Source: Pseudomonas cichorii (GTDB lineage: Bacteria > Pseudomonadota > Gammaproteobacteria > Pseudomonadales > Pseudomonadaceae). Taken from it: 64,000 nt of DNA. The notes under the pieces are model-generated. The model worked only from the letters and a program-made list of their open reading frames with translations, searched no databases and had not been told where the DNA came from. This document shows, piece after piece, positions 35,198 to 44,472 of this stretch (position 1 is its first letter; the number at the start of each line of letters is the position of its first letter). A program made the position numbers and the translations under genes. The stretch is from contig NZ_BLVZ01000008.1 of assembly GCF_015471405.1 (NCBI RefSeq), positions 186,001 through 250,000 of the forward strand. The letters run 5' to 3'.

Positions 35198-36781
35198 TCA
35201 AAACTTGAACCGACCCACACTCGCCTGAAGGCTGCCGCCCAGCCTTGCCAGTTCGGTGCTGGACATCGCGGTTTCGCCGCTGGCGACGAAAGTCTGCTCC
35301 GAGATCACCCGCACGTTCACCACGCGACGGTTGATTTCGTCGGCGACAATGCTCTGTTGTTCGGCGGCTGCGGCGATCTGGGTGTTCATCTGCTCGACGG
35401 TGGAAACAGAGCGACTGATGCTCATCAATGAGGTGCCGGCACGACGAGTCAGTTCCACACTGCTTTTGGTCAGGGAAAGGCTGTTATCGAGAATCGTCGC
35501 CACTTTCTGGGTGCCGTTCTGCAGGCTGCTGACCAGCCCTTCGATTTCTTCTGTAGAGGCTTGAGTGCGCTGAGCCAGGCTGCGGACTTCGTCAGCGACC
35601 ACGGCAAAACCACGACCGGCTTCGCCTGCACGAGCCGCTTCGATAGCGGCGTTGAGGGCAAGAAGATTGGTCTGTTGGGCGACCGACTTGATCACATCCA
35701 GCACCGTGCCGATCTTGTCGCTTTCGCGGCTCAGGTCGTTCATTGCGTCGGTCGAGTGATGGACTTCTTCTGCCAGGCGCCCGATCTGGTCAATCGCCTG
35801 AAGCACGACCTCATCGCTTTTACGGGCCTCGTCATGGGCTGCGATGGCTGCGTTGGAAGCGTCCTCGGCATTACGGGCCACTTCCTGAACAGTGGCGGCC
35901 ATTTCGTTCATGGCAACCGCGACCTGATCCGTCTCGCTCTTCTGGCTGGTAACCCCGGCAGTGGTTTGCTCGGTGACCGCCGAGAGCTGCTCCGAAGCGC
36001 TGGCCAATTGCACGACGCCATCGCGAATGCCACCAATCAACTCACGCAGGTTGACTGTCATGCGCTGCATGCTGGCTTGCAGAAGGCCAAGTTCATCCTT
36101 GCGATTGGCCGTGATATCGACGCTCAGGTCACCGGCTGCCACCCTTTCGGCAGCGAGCAGGGTTTCCTTCAGTGGGCCAACGATCAGACGGGTGATGAGC
36201 CAGGCTGCCAACGCACCGAGAATGAGCGCAAAAATCGCGGCAGCAACCAGAAGATTCTTGGCCTGATCGACATCGTTATCGCGTTTGGTGGTCTGGCTGA
36301 TATGCAGTTGCCTGCTGTCCTCGAACAGGTTGGCAACCTCTGTATTCAAGCCATCCTGCGCCTTTCTGGCTTTCGCCTCATCGTGGGCCTGGGTGGCCTG
36401 AACAAAATCCTGGAAGTGAAGGCGATAGCGTCTGCTCGACTCCACGCCTTGGCTGAGCAGTTTCAGATCCGAAGGGCTGTGAAACATCCCGCGGATATCT
36501 TGATAATGAGCTTCCAGACTTTCGTTCGTGCTGAGTACTGCTGCGGCGCGGTCCGCACTGGCTTCAATCGTGTAGCTCAAACGCCCAATGCGCATGTCAC
36601 GCACAATCTCATTGAGCTCTGCGATGGCCGTCAGCTTTTGGCCTCGTTCACGCAGGATATTGATCTCCACCCAACTGAAAGCCGCTATCAGAGTCGTCAA
36701 CAACAAAACGCTTACAAAGCCCAGAGTCAGTTTCGATCTGACGCTGATATTGCCCAGTACAAGTGCGAGCCAATTGAACAT
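35198..36781 (-). CDS. Methyl-accepting chemotaxis protein, four-helix-bundle sensor type
   Basis: 527 residues. Membrane segments at about 13-33 and 190-212 flank a periplasmic helical sensor of about 155 residues. HAMP follows (about 213-265; [20 protein letters not shown]), then the cytoplasmic hairpin with the highly conserved tip ([20 protein letters not shown] and [12 protein letters not shown]). It signals through CheA/CheW to the flagellar motor. Ligand unknown; no obvious amino-acid-sensor dCache motif. A second receptor gene lies immediately upstream. Confidence 0.92.
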   Translation of the reverse strand: MFNWLALVLGNISVRSKLTLGFVSVLLLTTLIAAFSWVEINILRERGQKLTAIAELNEIVRDMRIGRLSYTIEASADRAAAVLSTNESLEAHYQDIRGMFHSPSDLKLLSQGVESSRRYRLHFQDFVQATQAHDEAKARKAQDGLNTEVANLFEDSRQLHISQTTKRDNDVDQAKNLLVAAAIFALILGALAAWLITRLIVGPLKETLLAAERVAAGDLSVDITANRKDELGLLQASMQRMTVNLRELIGGIRDGVVQLASASEQLSAVTEQTTAGVTSQKSETDQVAVAMNEMAATVQEVARNAEDASNAAIAAHDEARKSDEVVLQAIDQIGRLAEEVHHSTDAMNDLSRESDKIGTVLDVIKSVAQQTNLLALNAAIEAARAGEAGRGFAVVADEVRSLAQRTQASTEEIEGLVSSLQNGTQKVATILDNSLSLTKSSVELTRRAGTSLMSISRSVSTVEQMNTQIAAAAEQQSIVADEINRRVVNVRVISEQTFVASGETAMSSTELARLGGSLQASVGRFKF

Positions 36782-36909
36782 TTCAGAGCACTCCGAGAAC
36801 GTTTAAGTGCTGATGAGTGTCCCTAGGGCAATCACAGTTCCCTGTAAACTCTGGAGTTGATTCTGTTTGTGTCCGGTAAAACCCGTACAGGCAGGCGCCC
36901 CCCTTCACC

Positions 36910-38406
36910 CTACCTGTGAAATGTCTTCCCCAATGCCTCAAGACGCACTGCCAAAGGAGGCAGGCGTTGGCTGCTTTGCGACAGTACGTCGATGTTGGCG
37001 GCGGTATCTTCGGCGATGCTTTGCACCGAGCGCAGTTGGTCGGCGATTTCGCGACTGGCGGTGGATTGCTCATCGGTGGTGGTAGCAATCAAACCGTTCA
37101 GTTGGGTGATATGACCAATGCCGTCGCCCACGGCACGCAATGATTCGGATGCCCGCTGGCTGTTCTCGACGCAGCGCTCGACACCTTCAAGGCTGTCCTG
37201 CATGGCCGTGGCGGCTTCGCGGCTGCCTTGTTGCAGGCCATGAATGATGCCCTGAATTTCCTTGGTCGACGACGCCGTGCGCTGGGCCAGGTTGCGGACC
37301 TCATCGGCCACGACGGCAAAACCGCGACCCTGCTCGCCAGCGCGTGCGGCTTCGATGGCGGCATTGAGTGCCAGCAGGTTGGTCTGCTCAGCAATGCTAC
37401 CGATCACGTCCAACACTTTGCCGACCTGCTCCGACTGCTCGGCAAGGGCCTGCACGGTTTCGTCGGTGGTATTGATACGCTCAGCCAGTCGGGTGATTTC
37501 GCTTTGTGCCCGGTCAACGCTTTCACGTCCGTGCGCAACCTGTTCGCGGGCATCGCCAGCCCGTTGCACCGCCTGTGCGACATGCCCTGAAATATCGTTC
37601 ATGGCATCGCCCATGCGCTGCATCGCATCGGTCATGCGGGCAATTTCACTCAGTTGATGCTGAGCACCGGTTTCCAGCGTGCCGCTGGCCCTGGCCAGAT
37701 CATGACCCAGCTCGCCCAGGCCGCGTGTGTCGCGCACCACGCCATCCACAAGCCCGGTGATCTGTGACAGGAAACTCTCGAAGCGCTGGGTAAGGGAAAC
37801 ATGCTTGCCTGCCCGTTCGTCAGCCTTTGTTTCAGTCGTGAGCTGCGAGGCAGTGGCGAGCATCTTGTCGAGCATGTCCTGATTCTCGACAGCCTCGGCC
37901 TGATTCTGGACGGCGAGGTACATCAGGATTACCGTTTCAACCACCACGTAGACCGCATGCACCATGACCATGCCCCAGCCACCGGCATGGTGCATGACAT
38001 ACACCGGGAACCCCGAATGCTGCAAAGCGTGGAATACCACGTGATGAACGGCGATGACTGCGGCCGCAACCAGGATAGGCAGCCAGTCGCGGTAGAAGGT
38101 CAGCACGGCCAGGAAGACAAAGATACCGAAGTGGATTTCCACCACCCCTTGAGCCTGATTGATATGCAGTGCGGCCATGACCATCAGGCCGACGCCAAAA
38201 CAGCAGCGCATCAATCGGGTCCCGCCAATGGCGCGATACAGTGCCGTCAGCACCAAGGCAGTGCCACCGCCCACCACCATTGCCTGGGTAAAGGTGTCGT
38301 GCCAGAACGCCAGACCGACTGAATACACAAACAGCAGCCAGATCAAGCCAAGCATGATGCGGTCGGCCTTGCGGTAATGCTCAAGAAAACGAGGAGCTGA
38401 AAGCAT
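36910..38406 (-). CDS. Chemoreceptor with a histidine-rich polytopic membrane sensor
   Basis: 498 residues from the ATG at 38406, chosen because AAGGAA lies seven bases upstream. The N-terminal half (about 20-185) is a six-helix membrane domain and not a periplasmic sensor. It contains [16 protein letters not shown] and [11 protein letters not shown], with many histidines near helix ends. No HAMP is evident. A linker leads to a normal signalling hairpin ([32 protein letters not shown]). A histidine-rich membrane domain suggests metal, heme or redox sensing in the bilayer; this is inference. Confidence 0.85.
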   Translation of the reverse strand: MLSAPRFLEHYRKADRIMLGLIWLLFVYSVGLAFWHDTFTQAMVVGGGTALVLTALYRAIGGTRLMRCCFGVGLMVMAALHINQAQGVVEIHFGIFVFLAVLTFYRDWLPILVAAAVIAVHHVVFHALQHSGFPVYVMHHAGGWGMVMVHAVYVVVETVILMYLAVQNQAEAVENQDMLDKMLATASQLTTETKADERAGKHVSLTQRFESFLSQITGLVDGVVRDTRGLGELGHDLARASGTLETGAQHQLSEIARMTDAMQRMGDAMNDISGHVAQAVQRAGDAREQVAHGRESVDRAQSEITRLAERINTTDETVQALAEQSEQVGKVLDVIGSIAEQTNLLALNAAIEAARAGEQGRGFAVVADEVRNLAQRTASSTKEIQGIIHGLQQGSREAATAMQDSLEGVERCVENSQRASESLRAVGDGIGHITQLNGLIATTTDEQSTASREIADQLRSVQSIAEDTAANIDVLSQSSQRLPPLAVRLEALGKTFHR

Positions 38407-38554
38407 CAAACACTTCCTTATGAGAGGACCAAACAACAGACAGCCAGCATCATGGACGAGCAAAAGCCCGGCCAAGTCATAGGATGACTCGAAGACACGC
38501 AGAGAATGTGTCAAATCGGTGATCTTGCGCAACTGTGTTATTGGCGTTTAGCCA

Positions 38555-39043
38555 TCAGTGACGCAAAAGCTTGCGTAAAGGCACACCGTCCTTCATGACC
38601 GGTGACTTGATGACGATGTAGCTGAAGTACTTGGAAATGCCGATATTCTTGTCCAGCAGCTCTTCGATCACTTCCTGATAGTGCTGAATACTGCGGGTCA
38701 TGAAGCGCACCAGATAGTCGTAACCGCCACTGATCAGGTGGCATTCGAGCACTTCATCCACGTGACGGATATTGGCTTCGAACTTGGCAAAGTCTTCGCG
38801 CTTGTGGTCGCTGAGGGAAATTTCTGTGAAGACCGTGACCGATTCGGTGATCTTCGCGAGATTCAGGTGGGCCTTGTAGCTGGAAATATAACCGGCTGAT
38901 TCGAGACGTTTGACCCGTTGCAGGCAAGGGCTGGCAGATAGCCCGACAGCGTCTGCCAGACTGACGTTGGTCATGCGACCGTCTTTCTGGAGCTCGACCA
39001 GGATGTTGATATCAATCCGATCCAGTTTGACCAAGCCTTCCAT
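38555..39043 (-). CDS. Lrp/AsnC-family regulator
   Basis: 162 residues from the ATG at 39043, with AAGAGGT upstream. The N-terminal winged helix is LDRIDINILVELQKDGRMTN, then SLADAVGLSASPCLQRVKRL. The RAM ligand-binding domain follows (VDEVLECHLISGGYDYLVRF). Such regulators bind amino acids and often control their catabolism. It lies in the same direction as the HAD gene and the second GabT-like gene, which may be its targets, though the spacing does not prove it. Confidence 0.88.
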   Translation of the reverse strand: MEGLVKLDRIDINILVELQKDGRMTNVSLADAVGLSASPCLQRVKRLESAGYISSYKAHLNLAKITESVTVFTEISLSDHKREDFAKFEANIRHVDEVLECHLISGGYDYLVRFMTRSIQHYQEVIEELLDKNIGISKYFSYIVIKSPVMKDGVPLRKLLRH

Positions 39044-39089
39044 CACCTACCTCTTGATTGCCATTCACCAAAGCTCTCTTCTAGCAAAA

Positions 39090-39746
39090 TCAGCGCCTTA
39101 AAGACAGCTGATGCTGCGCCACCAGGTCAGCCATGCTGTTGATGCACAGATCGGCAGTGCAAGGCTGGCGATGTTCGGCACGGTTGCGACGGATCAGACA
39201 CAGGCCGCCGTTGCCCAGCGCTGACGCCGGAGGCCGGGACACCAGCAAGGTTTCACTGGGGGCCAGATCCATCCCGGCCAGCCAGCTCGTATCATCCAGC
39301 GGATGAGTGGTCAGCGACAACAAGCTGTCGGGCTCCAGCCCCAAACGCTCGCACAAGGCATTTCGATCCTGTGCATCGCGATCGGCATAAACCAGCAACC
39401 GGTAAAACTTGCGCAGGTACAACATGGCACCCGGCGCATCCTCGAACAAGGTCCAGGTGGCCACTGACCGCGCGAAAGCCATACCCTCCTCCCACGTGGC
39501 CCGGGCACCGAAACGCTCGGACAACTGGCGATGGGCAAAACACAGCAAACCGCTGAAACCCAGCTCGCCAAAACGCGGATAAAGCGCACTCACCACCTCA
39601 CTGAATGCCGCCAGCACCTGCTCCTTGTCGGGTTTTTCAGCGCTGTGCTCCAACAATGGCTGCAACGCCGACCAGACACCGGAATCACGGTCCACCAGAA
39701 CTTCATCGCAGTCGATCAACAGTGCTCGGTAATCAGTCAGCCCCAT
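39090..39746 (-). CDS. HAD-superfamily hydrolase
   Basis: 218 residues. Motif I is LLIDCDEVLVD, with the nucleophile/acid pair D-x-D shifted to the D-C-D form. The second motif region is LLVYADRDAQD where a serine or threonine is usual, and the later motif with acidic residues is HPLDDTSWLAGMD. This suggests a diverged phosphatase. The frame before it holds no other gene. It is close to the Lrp regulator and the aminotransferase. Substrate unknown. Confidence 0.72.
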   Translation of the reverse strand: MGLTDYRALLIDCDEVLVDRDSGVWSALQPLLEHSAEKPDKEQVLAAFSEVVSALYPRFGELGFSGLLCFAHRQLSERFGARATWEEGMAFARSVATWTLFEDAPGAMLYLRKFYRLLVYADRDAQDRNALCERLGLEPDSLLSLTTHPLDDTSWLAGMDLAPSETLLVSRPPASALGNGGLCLIRRNRAEHRQPCTADLCINSMADLVAQHQLSLRR

Positions 39747-39823
39747 GACAGGTCAAGCCTCCATTAAACATTCAGTCCCAACGGCCGCGCAGTGTGCATA
39801 TCTGCGCGACCAGGCTTGAGCGA

Positions 39824-41128
39824 CTACTTGGACTTCAATACTCGTGCCAAGGCAGCATCGAGGATGGTCAAGGCTTCATCGATCTGAGCCTCAGTCGTCA
39901 CCAGCGGCGCGAGGAAGCGCAAGACGTTGCGATAAACGCCGCACTTGATGACCAGCAGGCCGCCGACGCGAGCCTGATCGATCAGTTGCTGATTGAGGTC
40001 CGCGTCCGGGCTGCGCTCGGCGTCGTCCTTGACGATTTCCATCGCCAGCATGAAACCGGGGCCGCGTACGTCGCCAATGCAGGAATAACGGGACTGCAGC
40101 TTGAGCAGGCCGGCACGCAGGTATTGCCCCAGTTGTTCGCCACGCTCCAGCAGTTCTTCCTGCTCGTAGGTATCGATCACCGCCAGCGCTGCGGCGCAGG
40201 CCAGAGCGTTGCCGCCGTATGTGCCACCCAGGCCGCCCGGAAGCGGTGCATCCATGATCCCGGCACGGCCGACCACACCCGACAGCGGCAAGCCGCCAGC
40301 CAGGCTTTTGGCGACCGTGACCAGATCGGGCTGAATGCCTGCGTGCTGGAAGCCGAACCATTTGCCGGTCCGGCCGAAACCGGTCTGGATTTCATCGAGA
40401 ATCAGGACAATGCCGTGTTGCTCGGTCAGGGCACGCAGCGCTTTGAGAAACGCCACCGGCGCGCTCAGAAAACCACCATCGCCCTGCACAGGCTCGATGA
40501 TGATGGCTGCCACGCGATCCGGCGCAACCTGCGTGGCCAGCAACTCATGCAGCGCGGCCAGGGCCATTTCGCTGGTGAAACCACGGTATTCGTTGGGATA
40601 CGGGGTGTGGAACACTTCAGGTGCCAGAGGGCCGAAGTTTTGTTTGTACGGCTGGCTCATCCCGGTCAGGGTCGTGCCCAGCAAGGTGCGGCCATGGAAA
40701 CCGCCACGAAACGAGATGATCGCCGGGCGATTGGTGTGGGCACGGGCGATCTTCACAGCATTCTCGACCGCTTCGGCACCGGAGGTGAAGAACACCGCCT
40801 TGTGCTCGATAGCACTTTCACCTGCCACCAGATTGCTCAGGCGCCTGGCCAGATCAAGATAGGGCTGATAGGCAACGACCTGAAAGCAGGCATGGGTGAC
40901 CTTCTCCAGCTGGCCCTGCACCGCTTTGACGACATTGGGATGGTTGTGGCCGATGTTCAACACACCGATGCCGCCAACGAAGTCCAGATAACGCTTGCCA
41001 TCGACATCCCACAATTCGGAACCCTGGGCGCGCTCGATGACCAACGGGTGAGCGGTGACCACACCACGGGGTACGAACTGATCGCGCTGACGGAGCAGAT
41101 GAGGTGTTTCGTCGACTTTGCTATTCAT
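39824..41128 (-). CDS. Second class III aminotransferase, GabT-like
   Basis: 434 residues. It has the same key segments as the 23-kb GabT (SGAEAVENAVKIAR, LILDEIQTGFGRTG, PLP lysine in TVAKSLAGGLP, RFLAPLVTTEA). The overall sequence has diverged, so it is a paralogue and not a recent copy. Likely substrates are GABA or another omega-amino acid. The nearby dehydrogenase at 44.5 kb would complete a second GABA-shunt pair, although three other features lie between. It is divergent from the GhrA-like gene across 273 bp. Confidence 0.88.
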   Translation of the reverse strand: MNSKVDETPHLLRQRDQFVPRGVVTAHPLVIERAQGSELWDVDGKRYLDFVGGIGVLNIGHNHPNVVKAVQGQLEKVTHACFQVVAYQPYLDLARRLSNLVAGESAIEHKAVFFTSGAEAVENAVKIARAHTNRPAIISFRGGFHGRTLLGTTLTGMSQPYKQNFGPLAPEVFHTPYPNEYRGFTSEMALAALHELLATQVAPDRVAAIIIEPVQGDGGFLSAPVAFLKALRALTEQHGIVLILDEIQTGFGRTGKWFGFQHAGIQPDLVTVAKSLAGGLPLSGVVGRAGIMDAPLPGGLGGTYGGNALACAAALAVIDTYEQEELLERGEQLGQYLRAGLLKLQSRYSCIGDVRGPGFMLAMEIVKDDAERSPDADLNQQLIDQARVGGLLVIKCGVYRNVLRFLAPLVTTEAQIDEALTILDAALARVLKSK

Positions 41129-41401
41129 GACTTTACCTGTAGTGGACCGGGCAACCGGCAGGTGGTTGCGATGTTGTTCAGGTTAAGCGTTCAGCGAAAC
41201 GATCTAAGCCGAACTTGCCGTCTCAGATGCCCATATCCACTGTTTTCACCCTTGCAAACGGCAGATTCCTTCTGGCCATGCAATCTGCCGCGCAACGCCC
41301 TGTTTACAGGCTGAGCCGCCCCTTTGCGGTGCCTCTTTCAACAGATCCTGCTCCAGCCTTGAGGCATGATGGAGGCCCACTTTCACGCTCAGGAAATGCC
41401 C

Positions 41402-42331
41402 ATGCCCGCCCTGCTCTATAAAGCCGATCCTGCCCGCGGCGAACGCTGGAAAGCCTTGTTTGCCGAGCATGCTCCCGATATCGAATGGCGCGCATGGCCG
41501 GACATTGGCGACCCGCAGGACATCCACTATCTGGCGGCCTGGCTGGCTCCCGATGATCTGGAACAGGTGCTGCCCAATCTCAAGGTGCTGTTCGCCTTGT
41601 CAGCCGGTGTGGATCAACTGGACCTGAGCCGTATCCCGCAATCACTGCCAGTGGTGCGCCTGCTGGACCCCGGCATCAGTCAGGGCATGTGCGAATACGC
41701 CTGCTTCGCCGTGCTGAGCCTGCATCGTGAAATGCTGCGCTATCGTCAACAGCAGATCGAAGGCCGTTGGCAGGCTCATCCACTGATCCCGGCTCATAAA
41801 AGGCGCATCGGGGTCATGGGGCTCGGGTTGCAAGCGCAGCACATTCTGTCGAGCCTGAAAGGCTTTGGTTTTGCCCTGTCAGGCTGGGCACGCAGCGAGC
41901 ATCGTATCGAAGGCGTCGACTGCCATGCTGGCACCGAACAACTACCTGCTTTCCTGACGCAATGCGACATCCTGCTGTGCGTGCTGCCCCTGACAGAACA
42001 GACCGAAGGCATCCTCAATCGCGACCTGTTCAAGCACCTGCCGCAGGGCGCGGCGCTGATCAATATGGGTCGCGGCAAGCATCTGGTGGAGGACGACCTG
42101 CTGGAGGCGCTGGACAGCGGCCAGCTCAGCGCAGCCGTGCTGGATGTGCTGCAAAAGGAACCGGCAGCAACCGATCACCCGTTCTGGAAACACCCGAAGA
42201 TCCTGCTGACCCCCCACATCGCTGCCATGACCCAACCGGAAAGCGCGTTTGCGGGGCTGCTGGAAAACATTCGGCGCTTTGAAAGAGGCGAGCCGATGGA
42301 GGGGCAAGTGGATCGCGGGCAGGGGTATTAG
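41402..42331 (+). CDS. GhrA-like glyoxylate/hydroxypyruvate reductase
   Basis: 309 residues from the ATG at 41402, with CAGGA seven bases upstream; longer frames open at 41366 and 41396. The Rossmann motif is GVMGLGLQAQ. The catalytic arginine lies in NMGRGKHLVEDDLL, the glutamate in LDVLQKEP and the histidine in LTPHIAA, all in order for a D-2-hydroxyacid dehydrogenase. Length equals that of E. coli GhrA. It reduces glyoxylate or hydroxypyruvate with NADPH. It converges on the AAA ATPase gene with 31 bp between. Confidence 0.87.
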   Translation: MPALLYKADPARGERWKALFAEHAPDIEWRAWPDIGDPQDIHYLAAWLAPDDLEQVLPNLKVLFALSAGVDQLDLSRIPQSLPVVRLLDPGISQGMCEYACFAVLSLHREMLRYRQQQIEGRWQAHPLIPAHKRRIGVMGLGLQAQHILSSLKGFGFALSGWARSEHRIEGVDCHAGTEQLPAFLTQCDILLCVLPLTEQTEGILNRDLFKHLPQGAALINMGRGKHLVEDDLLEALDSGQLSAAVLDVLQKEPAATDHPFWKHPKILLTPHIAAMTQPESAFAGLLENIRRFERGEPMEGQVDRGQGY

Positions 42332-42362
42332 CCTTGGCGAATGAATTCACCCCCACACAACC

Positions 42363-43529
42363 TTAATCATGCCAATGCCACGCGGGTGCATCCAATGGCC
42401 TCTGGCCTTGCACTTCGGTCTGGCCCAAGGTCTTTTGCAGGACGATTTTCTGGCAGTCTTCATGGCGGCTCAGCTCTCTTATCAGGATGCTTGAGTGAGA
42501 CACCACCCAGACCTGACAACGCTCCGAGGCGCGGATAATCAATCGCGCCAGGGCGGGCAACAGGTCGACATGCAGGCTGGTTTCCGGCTCGTTCAAGACC
42601 ATCATCGACGGTGGTCGCGGTGTCAACAGTGCGGCCATGAGCAGCAGATAACGCAGCGTTCCATCCGAAAGCTCAGCCGCCGTCAGCGGTCGAAGCAGCC
42701 CGTGCTGATGAAGGAGCAAGCTGAACAAACCTCCCGGCGTGGCGTCGATTTCCAGACGGGTTCCGGGAAATGCATCGGTAAGTGCTGGCTGTAAATCCTC
42801 CACTTCGCCCACTTCGATGATGGTCTGCAAGGCCGCCGCCAGATTGCGCCCATCGTGATGCAGCACCGGTGTGCGGGTACCCAATTGTGGCTGGCGAACC
42901 GGGGCATCCCGATCTATGCGGAAATGGTCGTAGAAACGCCAGCCCTTTATGAGCGTACGCATTTCGGCGATTTCAGCAAAATTTCTCGGGCTGCCCAGTT
43001 GAGCGAACAGGCTGTCGAACGGCTGCCCATGTTGCTGGAGGATGTCCCATTCCCGGCCCTGACGTGCACGGATCATAGGCCCCTTGCGATCCACCAGCAG
43101 GGAAGCCGGCCGGTACAACGGCCCGGCCCAGATGCATTCCCGCTTGATCTCCGGGTCCAGCATGAAAGCGGTGGGATACGGCAGTGGTTCCGGCAAACCC
43201 AGGGAAATGGCAAAACCGAAGTCCTCGGTGGCAAACCCCAGGCGCAGGCGCTTTGCCTCTCGACGCACGGATGCCTCTAGAGGCACTTCGCCCTTTTTCA
43301 TGCGCTGGCTGACCACTTCAGGACCGGCCCACCAGGTCGAGTCCAGTCCACCTTCATGGGCCAAGGCTTCCACCACACCGCCTTGAGCCGTCTCCGCCAA
43401 TAGCCGCAAAGCCTTGTAGAGATTGGACTTGCCACTCCCGTTATCACCCGTAACAAGGTTGAGCCTCCCCAAGGGCACAACCAGATTATTGATCGAACGA
43501 TAGTTGGCAACGGCCAGAGTTTTCAGCAT
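42363..43529 (-). CDS. RecF/SMC-type AAA ATPase
   Basis: 388 residues from the ATG at 43529 (MLKTLAVANYRS); an upstream start at 43553 is possible, and CAGGAG lies 11 bases before the ATG chosen. Walker A is GDNGSGKSN, the signature-like element SDGTLRYL, and Walker B MMVLNEPETSLH with asparagine in place of the usual aspartate. The domain order (short N-terminal ATPase lobe, central insert of about 200 residues, C-terminal lobe) fits the AAA_21/OLD-like group. No nuclease (TOPRIM) domain or partner gene follows, so I do not call it a defence system. Role unknown. Confidence 0.8.
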   Translation of the reverse strand: MLKTLAVANYRSINNLVVPLGRLNLVTGDNGSGKSNLYKALRLLAETAQGGVVEALAHEGGLDSTWWAGPEVVSQRMKKGEVPLEASVRREAKRLRLGFATEDFGFAISLGLPEPLPYPTAFMLDPEIKRECIWAGPLYRPASLLVDRKGPMIRARQGREWDILQQHGQPFDSLFAQLGSPRNFAEIAEMRTLIKGWRFYDHFRIDRDAPVRQPQLGTRTPVLHHDGRNLAAALQTIIEVGEVEDLQPALTDAFPGTRLEIDATPGGLFSLLLHQHGLLRPLTAAELSDGTLRYLLLMAALLTPRPPSMMVLNEPETSLHVDLLPALARLIIRASERCQVWVVSHSSILIRELSRHEDCQKIVLQKTLGQTEVQGQRPLDAPAWHWHD

Positions 43530-43661
43530 CGGTGAAGCAGCTCCTGAGTCCATGGAGCCGCACTATCGCCCACCGGTCTGCAGCACTGCAACCGGTGTTC
43601 TGATCTGTAGAAGTACTTTATGGGAAGCAGCATGCTGGCGACTTCATTGAAGGTATCCACA

Positions 43662-43875
43662 GAATCACCGCAAATCCGGTAGAAGTAGCTTCAGCCGCGA
43701 AGCCATCTTTCGGGTGCTGAAATGTGTGCTGACTTCACCGGCCTCGTCGCGAGCAAGCTCCCTCCCACGATGGGTGCAGCTCAAAAAATGTGACGATTCC
43801 GAAAGACCAATCCGTATCTTCTGCATGAAACTTCCCTGACAATCCAACCCGCTTGTGCCTGCCAGATCCGGGAAC
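43662..43875. repeat. 214-bp direct repeat, copy 1
   Basis: It matches 44207-44420 over the full 214 bp with seven differences by eye. It contains a REP hairpin (GGCTTC/GAAGCC form) and a second REP-like stretch (CGTCGCGAGCAAGCTCCCTC). Its end leads directly into the structured RNA region. It may carry that RNA's promoter. Confidence 0.9.
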
Positions 43876-43890
43876 TAGTCTGCGCTCCGT

Positions 43891-44100
43891 CGCTGCAAAA
43901 TCAGCGATCGGGTGTGGAAACCTGTTCTTTTCTGTAGGCGCACAAGCGTCACCAAGTTGCTTGCCGGATATGTAATCGGCGAGTGCACTATGGCGGCTAT
44001 GTGCGGGCAGACTTCGGTCTGGCCGGGTGCCTACAGCCTGGTTTTCCACCCCGTTCATAGCTGCCACCTTTTGTCGTGTGGAAACGGCAAGAGATGGCTC
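43891..44100 (+). ncRNA. Candidate structured RNA leader
   Basis: No protein gene is supported here, but several helices can be paired by eye. CGCTG/CAGCG form a local hairpin (43891-43906). GGTGTGGAAACC (43911-43922) pairs with GGTTTTCCACCCC (44040-44052) with one bulge and one mismatch. Nested inside it, CTGTAGGC (43932-43939) pairs perfectly with GCCTACAG (44029-44036). Inside that is CAGAC-TTCG-GTCTG (44008-44021), a UUCG tetraloop hairpin. Nested long-range helices of this kind are unlikely by chance. The element ends just before a 24-codon frame, so it may be a 5' leader or an independent RNA. Confidence 0.6.
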
Positions 44101-44122
44101 CGGAATGTGTAGGAGTTTCATC

Positions 44123-44197
44123 ATGTTAAAAGTAACCCCCGATCCACCCATCAAACTCGAAGAAACACTTCTGCGGGTTTCTGAGGTTGGGGCCTGA
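44123..44197 (+). CDS. 24-codon ORF resembling the N-terminus of DUF3077/DUF6124 proteins
   Basis: ATG at 44123 with AGGAG eight bases upstream, stop TGA at 44195-44197. It encodes MLKVTPDPPIKLEETLLRVS plus EVGA. The TPDPP start resembles the opening of small Pseudomonas proteins of the DUF3077/DUF6124 type, which are usually 70-120 residues. It may therefore be truncated, or a leader peptide tied to the RNA upstream. Too short for confident naming. Confidence 0.45.
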   Translation: MLKVTPDPPIKLEETLLRVSEVGA

Positions 44198-44206
44198 CGT
44201 ATTCGT

Positions 44207-44420
44207 GAATCACCGCAAACCCGGTAGGAGTGGCTTCAGCCGCGAAGCCATCTTTCGGGCGCTGAAATGTGTGCTGACTTCACCGGCCTCGTCGCGAGCA
44301 AGCTCCCTCCCACGATGGGTGCAGCTCAAAAAATGTGACGATTCCGAAAGACCAATCCATATCTTCTGCATGAAACTTCCCTGACAATCCAACCCGTTTG
44401 TGCCTGCCAGATACGGGAAC
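44207..44420. repeat. 214-bp direct repeat, copy 2
   Basis: Second copy of 43662-43875, starting nine bases after the stop of the 24-codon frame. The RNA-and-ORF segment (331 bp) is thus framed by the two copies. Confidence 0.9.
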
Positions 44421-44472
44421 GGCCAATGCGCTGGTGGAGCGACAGCCATCCCTTCACTGATCGGTATCAGGC

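Noticed and set aside
42363..43529. RecF-like ATPase as part of a defence system (OLD/Gabija/Septu type)
   Set aside because: No TOPRIM domain, nuclease or partner gene is next to it; the neighbours are a metabolic dehydrogenase and repeats.
43735..44154. A 139-codon minus-strand open frame across the first repeat and the RNA region
   Set aside because: It runs antisense through the structured RNA and the micro-ORF, has no good ribosome site, and half of it lies in the repeated REP-containing segment. Treated as a shadow frame.
43662..44420. CRISPR array or IS element
   Set aside because: Only two copies of a 214-bp unit, no short regular spacers, no transposase and no terminal inverted repeats.
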